Assembly: GCA_934636825.1 (NCBI GenBank)
Contig: CAKUBG010000001.1
Location: 1-64,000, forward strand
Reading direction: 5' to 3'
Source of the DNA: an uncultured bacterium
Lineage (GTDB): Bacteria; Vulcanimicrobiota; Xenobia; Xenobiales; Xenobiaceae
Length of the DNA stretch: 64,000 bases
In this document: positions 1 through 8,553 of the stretch, piece after piece
How the letters are laid out: each line of letters starts with the position of its first letter
How positions within the stretch are numbered: position 1 is the first letter of the stretch
Position numbers and translations under genes: made by a program
Notes under the pieces: generated by a model
What the model saw: only the letters and a program-made list of their open reading frames with translations
Databases searched by the model: none
What the model was told of the DNA's origin: nothing

Positions 1-45
1 CCCCTCAAATTGAAAACCTTAAGGCTCTTTTGCACTGCCTTTATA

Positions 46-80
46 GTAAATGCGGCCTTTTTGTAGGGCCACATTTTATT
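46..80 (+). terminator. possible hairpin upstream of the integrase
   Basis: An imperfect stem pairs AAATGCGGCC with GGGCCACATTT around a T-rich loop and is followed by TTATTT. It could end transcription of a gene lying left of the window. The pairing has mismatches, so this is a weak call. Confidence 0.3.
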
Positions 81-97
81 TCTGTGAGGTGCTAAAA

Positions 98-1048
98 ATG
101 AGCGCTTATAAAAATTATGACCAGTGGGTAAAGCATTGGCTCGAACGCAAAGAGCAATTGGTTAAAAAGTCCACTTACTCAGCTTACGTTAATATTGTGG
201 TCAACCACTTAATTCCCCAATTTGGCCATTGGCCGCTGAGGCGTTTTACTGAAGAGCGCATTCAAGAATATGCCCTGCTCTTGCTGCGCCATGGTCGACT
301 CGATGGTAATGGCGGCTTAAGTGAACGCAGTGCTAGAGATATTATCGTAGTATTGAAAAACTCATTGCGCGAAGCTATGAAGCTCAAGTTGCTGCCTGCT
401 GCCGAAATAAGTATTCGCTTTCCCAATCGTCAAGAGCGTTACAAAATACACGTACTCTCTAAAATTGTCCAGCAGCGCTTAATCCAAGCTATCTATTTGA
501 ACTTGAGTAACAAAAGCGCCGGCATTTTGTTGGCTCTGTATACTGGATTGCGCATAGGTGAAATTTGTGGATTAAAGTGGGGCGATATTGATTTTGACAA
601 TAAATTGGTGCACGTGCGCCGCACTTTGCAACGTGTTTATCGCAAAAATATGGATGGCAGCGGCCAATCGCAAATAATTATTTCTGCCCCCAAAACCCAT
701 AGTTCCCTAAGATCGGTGCCGCTCTCTTCGTTGCTGATTCCTGTTTTGCGCAAACTAAGCAGCGACAATTTGGATAACTTTTTTCTCAGCGGCACAATAA
801 AAAGCGTGGAAGTGCGTACTTTTCGCACTTTCTTTGAAAATTTTCTGCGCAAAAACAATATCGACAAAGTAAACTTTCACGCCTTGCGCCACACTTTTGC
901 TACTCGCTGTATAGAAGCCGGCGGCGATTGTAAAACTGTCAGCGAGCTTTTAGGCCACGCTACAGTAAATATGACCTTAAATTTATACGTCCATCCCCAA
1001 ATTGAGCAAAAGCGCAAGTGCGTCGAATTGCTTAACGACTTCTTCTAA
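98..1048 (+). CDS. tyrosine recombinase / phage-type integrase
   Basis: Site-specific recombinase that would cut and rejoin DNA through a covalent phosphotyrosine. The 316-residue protein has an N-terminal core-binding domain (about residues 5-110) and a C-terminal catalytic domain. All expected catalytic residues are visible: Arg152 (TGLRIGE), Lys199 (APKTHSS), His261 and Arg264 (HALRH), His287 (LLGHA) and Tyr297 (NLYVHP). The ATG at 98 was chosen over an upstream in-frame start at 50 because GAGGT lies seven bases before it and the residues upstream look non-coding. No tRNA, attachment site, excisionase or phage gene is visible, so it is either a lone integrase or the edge of an element extending left. 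The catalytic domain differs enough from XerC/XerD that I do not assign a chromosome-resolution role. Confidence 0.9.
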   Translation: MSAYKNYDQWVKHWLERKEQLVKKSTYSAYVNIVVNHLIPQFGHWPLRRFTEERIQEYALLLLRHGRLDGNGGLSERSARDIIVVLKNSLREAMKLKLLPAAEISIRFPNRQERYKIHVLSKIVQQRLIQAIYLNLSNKSAGILLALYTGLRIGEICGLKWGDIDFDNKLVHVRRTLQRVYRKNMDGSGQSQIIISAPKTHSSLRSVPLSSLLIPVLRKLSSDNLDNFFLSGTIKSVEVRTFRTFFENFLRKNNIDKVNFHALRHTFATRCIEAGGDCKTVSELLGHATVNMTLNLYVHPQIEQKRKCVELLNDFF

Positions 1049-1056
1049 AACAAAAA

Positions 1057-1092
1057 GCTCTTCCAACTTTTGAAGAACAAAAGCGGAAGAGC
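1057..1092 (-). terminator. terminator between convergent integrase and kinase genes
   Basis: GCTCTTCC (1057-1064) pairs perfectly with GGAAGAGC (1085-1092). Read on the minus strand the stem is followed by TTTTTGTTTTA, giving a proper U-tract for the gene ending at 1127. It may also stop the integrase transcript. Confidence 0.7.
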
Positions 1093-1126
1093 CCCTGAAA
1101 GTCCCCCCGTTTATAAAGTTTCAAGC

Positions 1127-1738
1127 TTAGGCAAAAGCTTTTATACAATTGGCTAAAGCTTTGGCTATTTTCTTAATGTCGCGATTACTCGTATTGATCA
1201 TTAAATCGTAATTTTCACGCACTCCCCATTTGTTGCCGCTGATAAACTCATAATATTTAGCACGGTGAGCGTCAATTGATTCGATCTTCTTTTTAATCTC
1301 TTTTTCAGTCAGTTTCTCTTCAGGATTTTTACGCATTAAGCAACGCATGACCTTACTGTCTGAATCGGCGTAGACAAAAATGCGGAAAGGCTTTTTCTCG
1401 CGCAAAATATAGTCGGCTCCACGGCCTACAATTACACAATCCGATTTTTCGGCCAATTCGGCCAACAATTTGTGTTGTTCGGCATAGACGGAAAGATTTT
1501 GTTGCATCACAGGATCTACTACAGGATAGAAACTGCGCCCAATGCTGATAGGCAAAAGAGCTGCCGGAGAAGACTCGGTAAGATGTTGTACGTAATCTTC
1601 AGTTAAAGCTGTTCTTTTAGCAATTTCGGTAACAATTTGACGATCGTAATAAGCTATACCCAAATTTTGCGCTAAACGGCGCCCTAATTCGCGGCCTCCG
1701 CTGCCAAATTCACGTCCAATTGTAATAATTCGTCCCAT
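1127..1738 (-). CDS. cytidylate kinase-like family protein
   Basis: A 203-residue P-loop protein of the cytidylate-kinase-like family. The N-terminus carries the nucleotide-binding loop GREFGSGGRELG followed by YYDRQIVTEIAKRT, the hallmark of this family. The middle holds a second family motif, CVIVGRGADYILRE. True Cmk phosphorylates CMP/dCMP, but members of this side family are mostly uncharacterised and the substrate cannot be read from the sequence. The ATG is preceded by GGAAGGAG at good spacing. It stands alone between two terminators. Confidence 0.8.
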   Translation of the reverse strand: MGRIITIGREFGSGGRELGRRLAQNLGIAYYDRQIVTEIAKRTALTEDYVQHLTESSPAALLPISIGRSFYPVVDPVMQQNLSVYAEQHKLLAELAEKSDCVIVGRGADYILREKKPFRIFVYADSDSKVMRCLMRKNPEEKLTEKEIKKKIESIDAHRAKYYEFISGNKWGVRENYDLMINTSNRDIKKIAKALANCIKAFA

Positions 1739-1810
1739 AATTTTGCTCCTTCCCAGTCAGCGCCCCGACACTGTCTGTGCTATAAGTGCTAACCACAACA
1801 CAGCCATATA

Positions 1811-1851
1811 AAAAGAGACTCTAAGAGTATATTACTCTATGAGCCTCTTTT
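1811..1851 (-). terminator. terminator of the cdsA-dxr-rseP operon
   Basis: AAAAGAGACTC and GAGCCTCTTTT form a stem with one mismatch just downstream of the rseP stop codon. On the minus strand the 3' arm ends in TTTT. Confidence 0.6.
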
Positions 1852-1882
1852 CTTCAAAGTTTACAGAAGTACTGCTGACAAA

Positions 1883-3718
1883 TTAGTGAGTCAGAGGTAC
1901 GCCAGCCCACAGACGCATAATGTCAACATAAGTGACCAAAATAACTAAGCCTAACAATAAGTAGAGGCCGATTTGGTGCACCCAAGCTTCTTTGGCCGGA
2001 TCGATCTCTTTGCCGCGAATGCCACCAATGAGCAACACTAAGCAACGAGCACCATCTAAGGCCGGGAAAGGAATTACATTAAAAGCACCTACCGCCGCAT
2101 TGATTAGAGCTACAATGTAGAGGAATTTACCTAAACCATCGTTGGAAAGCTCGAAAATCATTTGCATAATACCCAGAGGGCCAGACATAGAAGACTTGAC
2201 CAATTCAGGGCTGAGCACTTTATCAACCATTTGCTTGACGATAATTACCGGAGCAATAATCAAACGACCAATAAGGACAAACGATTGCTTAAAGGTAGTG
2301 CCAAAAGTAATAGGTTGGAAAGCTAAGCCAAACTGAGAAGCGTCGCTCAACTTGTCGTTAACTTGTAAGCGCACATGTTCGCTACCGCGCATAATGTCGA
2401 AAACTAAAGGCTCGGTACCTTGAGAGAGCTTGCCAATTAGTTCGTAAAAAGACTCTTGGTTGTTTACTCTGGCGCCATTTACTAAGAAGATATAGTCGCC
2501 AGCCAAGAAACCTTCTTTGGCGGCCACACTACCTTCAGTAACATCTTTTACTTCGTTGGTAGTAGTGTTGTTAAACTTAAACTCAGTAACTTGAGCGGGC
2601 ATAATGCCGATTTTGCCCACAGGAGCAAACTCCGGAGCGAACATCTCCATAGAGAGCTTGCGCTTATCCTTAAGAGTAAATTCGACTTTGATTTTATCTA
2701 AATTGCCAGCTTGGGCGGGATCTACTTTGCTTACTTTAGCTAAAGTGCTTTCCATGGCTGCTAAATCGGCCACAGAACTGCCGTTGACAGCCGTAATAAC
2801 GTCGCCCTCTTTGAGCTGAGTAGTAGGATCATCAGTACCGAAAGGAGTTAAAGAGACTACTTCCACACCGCCATCTTTAGCAGCTTTAAAGTTGACGCCA
2901 GCCATAGTAAGATTGGGCACGACGTTGAGAGTGACTTTTTCTTTGCCTCTGGTAATTTCCATAGGTACAGACTTGGCAGGGTACATACCGATTAAACGTA
3001 CCATATCTACGCCGGAAACTACCGGATGATTGTCGATACTATCAATCTTATCGCCATACTTTAAACCTGCTACTGCTGCCGGAGAATTGTCGAAGACTTT
3101 CATGACAATAGGCAAACTGCTGGGACTAAGTTCGGCCATACCGTAGCAAGCGCCAATAATCCAGAACATAATCAAAGCGGAGATAAAGTTCATGGTGACG
3201 CCGCCTAAAACTACCGCTATGCGAGCCCAAACGCTCTTGTCATTGAAGTTGCCTTCCAATTCGCGCATGGTATTGTAGATACGCTTTGGCAAGTAACGGA
3301 CATGGCCGACTACAGATTTGAAAGCAGCCTTTTCCTCTTCGGGAACTTTTTCCGGCTCGTCTTGGGCAACTTTTTCCAAAGCAGCAGCCAATTCTTCAGG
3401 AGTACCGGGTAAAGCACTCTCCGGAAGATATTTAGAGACCATTTTAAATTCGGTCTGTTCCTCGTCATTTTCGGGATCTTCGCCCAACATCATAACGTAG
3501 CCGCCCAAAGGCAACAGGCAAATGCTGAACTCAGTACCATGATAATCAAAGGAAAATAGGCGGGGCCCAAAGCCTAAGCAAAAACGCGGACAGCGTATAC
3601 CAACGCGACGCGCCATGATAAAGTGTCCCAGTTCGTGAATAGTGATAATGAAGCCAAAAGCTACACATACAGCTATCAAGCTGGGTAAATTATGTATTAT
3701 CCACTGGATAACAGCCAT
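1883..3718 (-). CDS. rseP: RIP metalloprotease RseP (site-2 protease)
   Basis: Intramembrane zinc protease that cleaves transmembrane segments of regulators such as anti-sigma factors, in the inner membrane. The active-site HELGH is at residues 28-32 in the first membrane helix, and the C-terminal NVIPFPALDGAR (usual NxxPxPxLDG) supplies the third zinc ligand. At 611 residues it is longer than the usual ~450. The excess is an acidic insert at about residues 80-145 and what look like three PDZ-type modules (around 200-265, 280-345 and 385-455) rather than two. It is the last gene of a cdsA-dxr-rseP operon, 64 bases after dxr, a classic bacterial arrangement. Confidence 0.93.
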   Translation of the reverse strand: MAVIQWIIHNLPSLIAVCVAFGFIITIHELGHFIMARRVGIRCPRFCLGFGPRLFSFDYHGTEFSICLLPLGGYVMMLGEDPENDEEQTEFKMVSKYLPESALPGTPEELAAALEKVAQDEPEKVPEEEKAAFKSVVGHVRYLPKRIYNTMRELEGNFNDKSVWARIAVVLGGVTMNFISALIMFWIIGACYGMAELSPSSLPIVMKVFDNSPAAVAGLKYGDKIDSIDNHPVVSGVDMVRLIGMYPAKSVPMEITRGKEKVTLNVVPNLTMAGVNFKAAKDGGVEVVSLTPFGTDDPTTQLKEGDVITAVNGSSVADLAAMESTLAKVSKVDPAQAGNLDKIKVEFTLKDKRKLSMEMFAPEFAPVGKIGIMPAQVTEFKFNNTTTNEVKDVTEGSVAAKEGFLAGDYIFLVNGARVNNQESFYELIGKLSQGTEPLVFDIMRGSEHVRLQVNDKLSDASQFGLAFQPITFGTTFKQSFVLIGRLIIAPVIIVKQMVDKVLSPELVKSSMSGPLGIMQMIFELSNDGLGKFLYIVALINAAVGAFNVIPFPALDGARCLVLLIGGIRGKEIDPAKEAWVHQIGLYLLLGLVILVTYVDIMRLWAGVPLTH

Positions 3719-3782
3719 TTATAACCTCCGCAAAAGTTTTTGCCACTTAATTAAGCAACCGCCTATTTCTGTAAAATAAATA

Positions 3783-4952
3783 CTAATTTTTACCGTATTT
3801 TTCGGCGATAAAGTTTTGAGCATAAAGACGAGTTTCTTTGTCGACGCGATCCAAAATATCTAAAGTAGGCTCGGCTATAAGCTTATGAGCATCCATACAA
3901 GCTCGGATAGTTTCGGCTATAGCGGTAAAGAAGATCTTGCCTTTTAAGAAAGAGGCCACTGCCACTTCGTTGGCCGCATTGACTACACAAGGCAAAGTAC
4001 CGCCAGCTTTACCAGCTTCAAAAGCATATTTCAAACAAGGGAAATCGTCTAAGCGCGGCTCTTCAAAAGTTAAGTTACGGCACTGGCTAATTTGCAAACT
4101 TTCCCAAGCATGGGGCAAGCGCTCGGGCCAGCCTAAAGCATACTGAATAGGTGTACGCATATCGGGTAAACCAACTTGAGCCAAGATGGAGCCGTCAATA
4201 AATTCAACCATAGAATGGACGATACTCTGAGGATGTACCCAAACTTCGATTTGTTCCATCTCGCATTGGAAAAGATGCATGGCTTCCAAAACTTCAAAGC
4301 CTTTATTCATCAGACTGGCCGAGTCGATAGTAATTTTGGCGCCCATACTCCAAGTAGGATGCTTCAAAGCTTCGGCTGCCGTCATAGAAGAGAGCTCTTC
4401 TTTAGGTTTGGTGCGGAAAGGGCCACCAGAAGCGGTCAGTAAGATACGCTTTAACGATCTTTCCGGCTGACCATGCAAACACTGGAAAATAGCCGAATGT
4501 TCAGAATCTACCGGCAAAAGGGGCAAACCTTTAGACTTAGCCAACTTGGTAACAATGCTGCCACCAACGACCAAAGTTTCTTTATTAGCTAAAGCTATCG
4601 GCTTACCAGCTTCTAAAGCAGCTACAGTGGGCTTTAAACCGGCCACACCAACCAAAGCGGACAAAACTATGTCTTGATCGGCTAAAGAAGCAGCTTCTAT
4701 AACGCCTTCTTCACCGGCCAAAATTTTGACGTCTACGCCATTGAGAGCGTCCTTTAATTGAGGCAAAAAGCTCTTGTCGCCTAAAGCGATAACTTTGGGA
4801 CGGAATTTGATAGTCTGTTCAGCTAACAATTTCCAAGAGCGATTAGCTACTAATACGCCAGCTTTAAAGCGATCGGGAAAAGCTTCAATAACATCTAGTG
4901 TTTGGGTTCCGATTGAACCGGTTGAGCCCAAAACAGATACACTCTTAACCAT
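3783..4952 (-). CDS. dxr: 1-deoxy-D-xylulose 5-phosphate reductoisomerase
   Basis: Second enzyme of the MEP isoprenoid pathway: converts DXP to 2-C-methylerythritol 4-phosphate with NADPH in the cytoplasm. The NADPH loop GSTGSIG is at residues 9-15. Other family blocks are ANKETLVVGG, the metal/substrate motif PVDSEHSA, LTASGGPF and the flexible-loop region PTWSMGAKITIDSASLMNK. Its 389 residues are the family's normal length. It lies between cdsA and rseP with gaps of 49 and 64 bases, so the three are probably co-transcribed. Its products could feed the squalene/phytoene-type synthase encoded at 7441-8535. Confidence 0.97.
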   Translation of the reverse strand: MVKSVSVLGSTGSIGTQTLDVIEAFPDRFKAGVLVANRSWKLLAEQTIKFRPKVIALGDKSFLPQLKDALNGVDVKILAGEEGVIEAASLADQDIVLSALVGVAGLKPTVAALEAGKPIALANKETLVVGGSIVTKLAKSKGLPLLPVDSEHSAIFQCLHGQPERSLKRILLTASGGPFRTKPKEELSSMTAAEALKHPTWSMGAKITIDSASLMNKGFEVLEAMHLFQCEMEQIEVWVHPQSIVHSMVEFIDGSILAQVGLPDMRTPIQYALGWPERLPHAWESLQISQCRNLTFEEPRLDDFPCLKYAFEAGKAGGTLPCVVNAANEVAVASFLKGKIFFTAIAETIRACMDAHKLIAEPTLDILDRVDKETRLYAQNFIAEKYGKN

Positions 4953-5001
4953 AAGGTAACTCCTCTTACAAAAAACAATCTTGCTTATTTTATTTGCAAA
5001 C

Positions 5002-5970
5002 TTAGAGACTAAATAAAGAGTTCAAAACGGGGAAAGATAAACATAAAGTCAGCCACGTGTAAGCGAACAAAGAAGCGAATAAATAAGAATCGAAACGATC
5101 CAATACTCCCCCGTGGCCAGGAATGAGCGTACCGGAATCTTTGCAACCGGCGTCGCGTTTCAGAGAAGATTCAAAAAGATCGCCAATTTGACCGACTAAG
5201 CAACAACCTACTCCCATAATAAGCCAGAAATACACATTGTATTTTACGAAAAGGCCAGCGCTGACATTCCAATAAAGTAAACCGTAAATACAAACTATCG
5301 AGCAAAGCAAACCTCCCCAGAAGCCGGCCCAAGTTTTACCAGGGCTTAAAGGAGAAAGTTTGGGGCCGCCTATAGCCTTACCGAAGAAGTAGCCTCCTGC
5401 ATCTGTAGCGATACATATAACGACTAAGAATACTACCAAAAATACGTTTACATTGCGCAAGAAGCAAAGCAAAGAAGGTAAAAAACCACAATATATTACA
5501 GCCAAACAATTAACAGCGCTGTCCAAAATGTACGACTTGCGCTCTAAATGGTTAGAGACATTGTCTAAAGCAGAACAGAAGAAGCACCAAGTTACAATGG
5601 CCATGCTCAGCCAACCGATCGTCAAAATATTTAAATCGGAACTGCCTACTACAATCATGGCTGCAGAGCAAACCGCACAAAGCATCACGTTTGGATTAAG
5701 CCCCTTAGCTTTAGCAAGAGAACAATATTCATAGGTCATTCCTACACTTGCCGCAGCCACAAGCAAGCCAAAAGTGCATCTGCCCCAAAAGATTGCAAAG
5801 CCAGCCACAGCAACCATTACTAGAGCGGAAATTGTTCTTATCAATAAGTTGTGGCCGCCTTTAGACTCTGTCTTAGGGTCGGTAGTAGAATCTGTAACTT
5901 TTTCTTGCGATTCACTATTGTCGGGCAAAGGCTCTTGTTTTGAAGTGGAAATTTCTGATTCGCTAGTCAT
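5002..5970 (-). CDS. cdsA: phosphatidate cytidylyltransferase
   Basis: Integral membrane enzyme that makes CDP-diacylglycerol from phosphatidate and CTP, the branch point of phospholipid synthesis. The CdsA signature is complete near the C-terminus (about residues 266-294): SSLKRDAGCKDSG followed by PGHGGVLDRFD. Several hydrophobic segments span about residues 45-260. The first ~40 residues form a polar, Ser/Glu/Lys-rich tail absent from typical CdsA, but the ATG at the far end remains the best start. First gene of the cdsA-dxr-rseP operon. Confidence 0.95.
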   Translation of the reverse strand: MTSESEISTSKQEPLPDNSESQEKVTDSTTDPKTESKGGHNLLIRTISALVMVAVAGFAIFWGRCTFGLLVAAASVGMTYEYCSLAKAKGLNPNVMLCAVCSAAMIVVGSSDLNILTIGWLSMAIVTWCFFCSALDNVSNHLERKSYILDSAVNCLAVIYCGFLPSLLCFLRNVNVFLVVFLVVICIATDAGGYFFGKAIGGPKLSPLSPGKTWAGFWGGLLCSIVCIYGLLYWNVSAGLFVKYNVYFWLIMGVGCCLVGQIGDLFESSLKRDAGCKDSGTLIPGHGGVLDRFDSYLFASLFAYTWLTLCLSFPVLNSLFSL

Positions 5971-6141
5971 ATTTACTAATTTGTTTTAACTCCCTCGATA
6001 GAAGGTTTTGCGTTTCGCCATAAGGAGCAGAAACCTTTTATGCTATTTTTGTCAACAAGTTGGGCCTAATTCTGCTCAATTAAGAGGCGTAAATATACAC
6101 ATGAAGGATCGACTATAGGGCTATAGAACTTCACTTCCGTT

Positions 6142-7371
6142 ATGCGTGTTGCTCTTTTTACTAATGCTTATCGTCCCATAGTCAGTGGCGTAGTCAATTC
6201 GGTTTACTTAATTCGCGAAGGGCTGCTGAGAACTCACAATACTCCTTTTGTATTTGCTCCCAAAGTCTCCGGATATAAAGAAGAGCATAGCGGAGTATGG
6301 CGTTTTAATTCGCTGAACCTCACGCGTAAAGTAGAATTTCCCATTGCTATTCCCTACTCTTCCCAGCTTTTTGCCTTGATCGCCAATATGGGATTAAATG
6401 TAATTCATACTCATCATCCTTTTTTATTGGGTGAAGTAGGCGCCCACTTTGCTAAATTCTTGGGTATTCCCTTAGTTTATACTTTCCATACCCAATTGGA
6501 AAAGTATGCTCATTATGTACCCTTACCTCAAAAGTTGGTATGCGACGCAGCTCGCGAAGCCGTAGCTAGGTATACCAGCCGTTGCGATTGTGTGATTTGT
6601 CCTTCTCCTAGCATTAGGAGTTTATTGGATGAATATAACGTAACTTGCCGAGTAGAAGTTTTGCAAAATGCTATCGATGTGCGCTCTTTCCAAAGAGCCG
6701 ACGGTCAAGCTATTCGCAAACGTTTTGGTTTAGAACCGGGCAACGTGTTGTGTATTTTCACCGGGCGCATGGGCTTAGAGAAGAATTTAAGCTTTATGCT
6801 GCGTGCTTTCCAAAAAGTGCATGAGCATTTGCCTCAAGCTAGACTGATGCTTTTGGGCGACGGCCCTATTTGGGAAGATTTAAAAAAAGAAGCTGCCGAT
6901 TTGGGACTGGCTCCCTATGTAATTTTCCCCGGCCGAGTCAGCTATACAGAAATTCCCAATTATTACAAAGCAGCCGACTTATTCGTAATGACCAGCACCA
7001 CCGAAGTAAAACCTTTAGCTGTGCTTGAAGGAATGGCTGCCGGTTTGCCAGTTATAGCCGTAGATGCTTGCGGTACAGGCGACACTGTGACCGACGGCAA
7101 AGACGGTTTGCTTTGCTCTTGCGATGAAGAAGCTTATGTCAATATTTTGGGAAAAGCTGTAGCCGAAAAAGAGTTACGCCACTCTATGGGTGAACAAGCC
7201 GTGCAAACGGCTTCCACTTATTCGATAGAAAATTACATACAAAAACTTTTGAAAATTTATCGAGAGATAGGCGCCAAAGATACGCCGCGCAATAAAAAGC
7301 AAAATACCTTCGGATCCAGCGAGTTGCTTAAACGTTTTGAAAATTTTAAGCAGACTTATTTCAAAAGCTAG
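6142..7371 (+). CDS. glycosyltransferase family 4 (GT-B fold)
   Basis: A 409-residue retaining glycosyltransferase. The N-terminal acceptor domain starts ALFTNAYRPIVSGVVNSV, with HTHHPFLLGEVGA following. The C-terminal nucleotide-sugar domain has FTGRMGLEKNLSFMLRAF and the E-x7-E pair Glu288/Glu296 within TTEVKPLAVLEGMAAG. The opening motif resembles GT4 enzymes that glycosylate diacylglycerol or phosphatidylinositol, so glycolipid synthesis is possible, but donor and acceptor cannot be determined from sequence. It lies divergent from cdsA and ends in its own terminator, so it is probably monocistronic. Confidence 0.85.
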   Translation: MRVALFTNAYRPIVSGVVNSVYLIREGLLRTHNTPFVFAPKVSGYKEEHSGVWRFNSLNLTRKVEFPIAIPYSSQLFALIANMGLNVIHTHHPFLLGEVGAHFAKFLGIPLVYTFHTQLEKYAHYVPLPQKLVCDAAREAVARYTSRCDCVICPSPSIRSLLDEYNVTCRVEVLQNAIDVRSFQRADGQAIRKRFGLEPGNVLCIFTGRMGLEKNLSFMLRAFQKVHEHLPQARLMLLGDGPIWEDLKKEAADLGLAPYVIFPGRVSYTEIPNYYKAADLFVMTSTTEVKPLAVLEGMAAGLPVIAVDACGTGDTVTDGKDGLLCSCDEEAYVNILGKAVAEKELRHSMGEQAVQTASTYSIENYIQKLLKIYREIGAKDTPRNKKQNTFGSSELLKRFENFKQTYFKS

Positions 7372-7400
7372 GCGTCATTTTTACTAAGTGTGCTCTCACT

Positions 7401-7440
7401 AAAGCCCTTTCCGCATATTTGTCGGTCAGGGCTTTTATTT
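7401..7440 (+). terminator. terminator of the GT4 gene
   Basis: AAAGCCCT (7401-7408) pairs with AGGGCTTT (7428-7435), followed by TTTATTTTT. It separates two convergent genes. Confidence 0.85.
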
Positions 7441-8535
7441 TTATTGAAGCAAATAATTAAAGCTTCTGTCGATTTTTTGCTTCATATATGCAAAAGCCCA
7501 GCTCAAAGCGCCATTGCTCCATACGAGGATCAGCGAAAAAGCCATCATGGTATAAACCCAAAGACGGGAAACTTTGACCCTTTGAGAAAAAGTCGGCCAC
7601 CCCAGATTGTGAGCAATTTCCGACAAGGTGCCTAGACCTATAGCTACTGGCCAAATTGTGGAAAGACGCAAAAACAAAGCTGATTTGGGCGTTTTTTGAA
7701 TATAAAGTAAAGCTTCGTGAAAATGTTCTAAAGTTTTATCGATCCAAGGACGCAGCTTCGTTTTAAAAGTCAAAAGTTCTGAGTCATTTTGTTGTGTCGG
7801 CTCTAAAAATTTTTCTAAACCTAAGCAAGGGACGTAAAGGCGGCCGCAACGTATATCGCGAGGCATATCGCGCAATATATTTACATATTGCAAAGCCTTG
7901 CCAAAACTAACGCCCAATTTTTCCATATAGGACAAATCTTCCGCTTTAATAGCGTGCAAATAATGCGCCGTTATGCGGCTCCAAAACTGTCCTACACAGC
8001 CAGCTACCAAATAAGTGTAATTTTCCAATTGTTCATTGGTTGTGAAAGCGCCGGGGAAAGATCGCAAATCAAGTTTCATACCCTCAATTAAGGTAGAAAC
8101 TACTTCCAAGGCTTCTTGCTGAGCAAAAGGATCTAAGTGCAAGTAGAGACTGTAGACGTCAGCCAAGCGCACAAGCAAACGGCCTTCGCCTTTAGTGATG
8201 CTGCCTGGCGAGGCGCCGACAGTTGCAGCTGCGTGGCCAGACTTGGCGTCTTCTTGAACGTAAGCTTTTAAATAATCCCAAAAAGGCTGGCTTTCTTCTG
8301 TAGCGCCTTTGGAAGCTAAAATAGTTTGCCACTTTTCTAAATCGGCTAAACGCACTTTGGAGTCGGCCTGTGGATTGTCGGCCAAGGTATCGGCAGCCCG
8401 GGCCAACAAGTAAGCTACGCCTATGGGCTCGCGCACTAAGGAGGGTAATACCCAAATGCTAAGATAGAAGGCGCGAGAAACGTCGGCCAACACCTCTGTC
8501 AAAAGCAATTTTTTTTGCTCTGAAGTTTGCTCCAC
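7441..8535 (-). CDS. squalene/phytoene synthase family protein
   Basis: Head-to-head prenyl synthase family, which condenses two farnesyl- or geranylgeranyl-diphosphates to squalene or phytoene. The first Asp-rich motif is DTLAD at residues 49-53, close to the DTLED of squalene synthases. The second is NILRDMPRD at 220-228, followed by the family's GRLYVP. A Gly/Ala/Ser-rich stretch (about 95-120) is a likely loop insertion. A hydrophobic C-terminal segment (about 328-352) could anchor it in the membrane, as in squalene synthases. The motifs favour squalene, but product specificity is an inference. It follows the ATP-grasp gene by 18 bases, so the two are probably one transcript. Confidence 0.85.
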   Translation of the reverse strand: MEQTSEQKKLLLTEVLADVSRAFYLSIWVLPSLVREPIGVAYLLARAADTLADNPQADSKVRLADLEKWQTILASKGATEESQPFWDYLKAYVQEDAKSGHAAATVGASPGSITKGEGRLLVRLADVYSLYLHLDPFAQQEALEVVSTLIEGMKLDLRSFPGAFTTNEQLENYTYLVAGCVGQFWSRITAHYLHAIKAEDLSYMEKLGVSFGKALQYVNILRDMPRDIRCGRLYVPCLGLEKFLEPTQQNDSELLTFKTKLRPWIDKTLEHFHEALLYIQKTPKSALFLRLSTIWPVAIGLGTLSEIAHNLGWPTFSQRVKVSRLWVYTMMAFSLILVWSNGALSWAFAYMKQKIDRSFNYLLQ

Positions 8536-8553
8536 GCTTTTTGCCTTCCCCTA

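Noticed and set aside
98..1048. A prophage or integrated element around the integrase
   Set aside because: No structural phage gene, tRNA or direct repeat was seen within the window; the gene could be isolated or border an element to the left.
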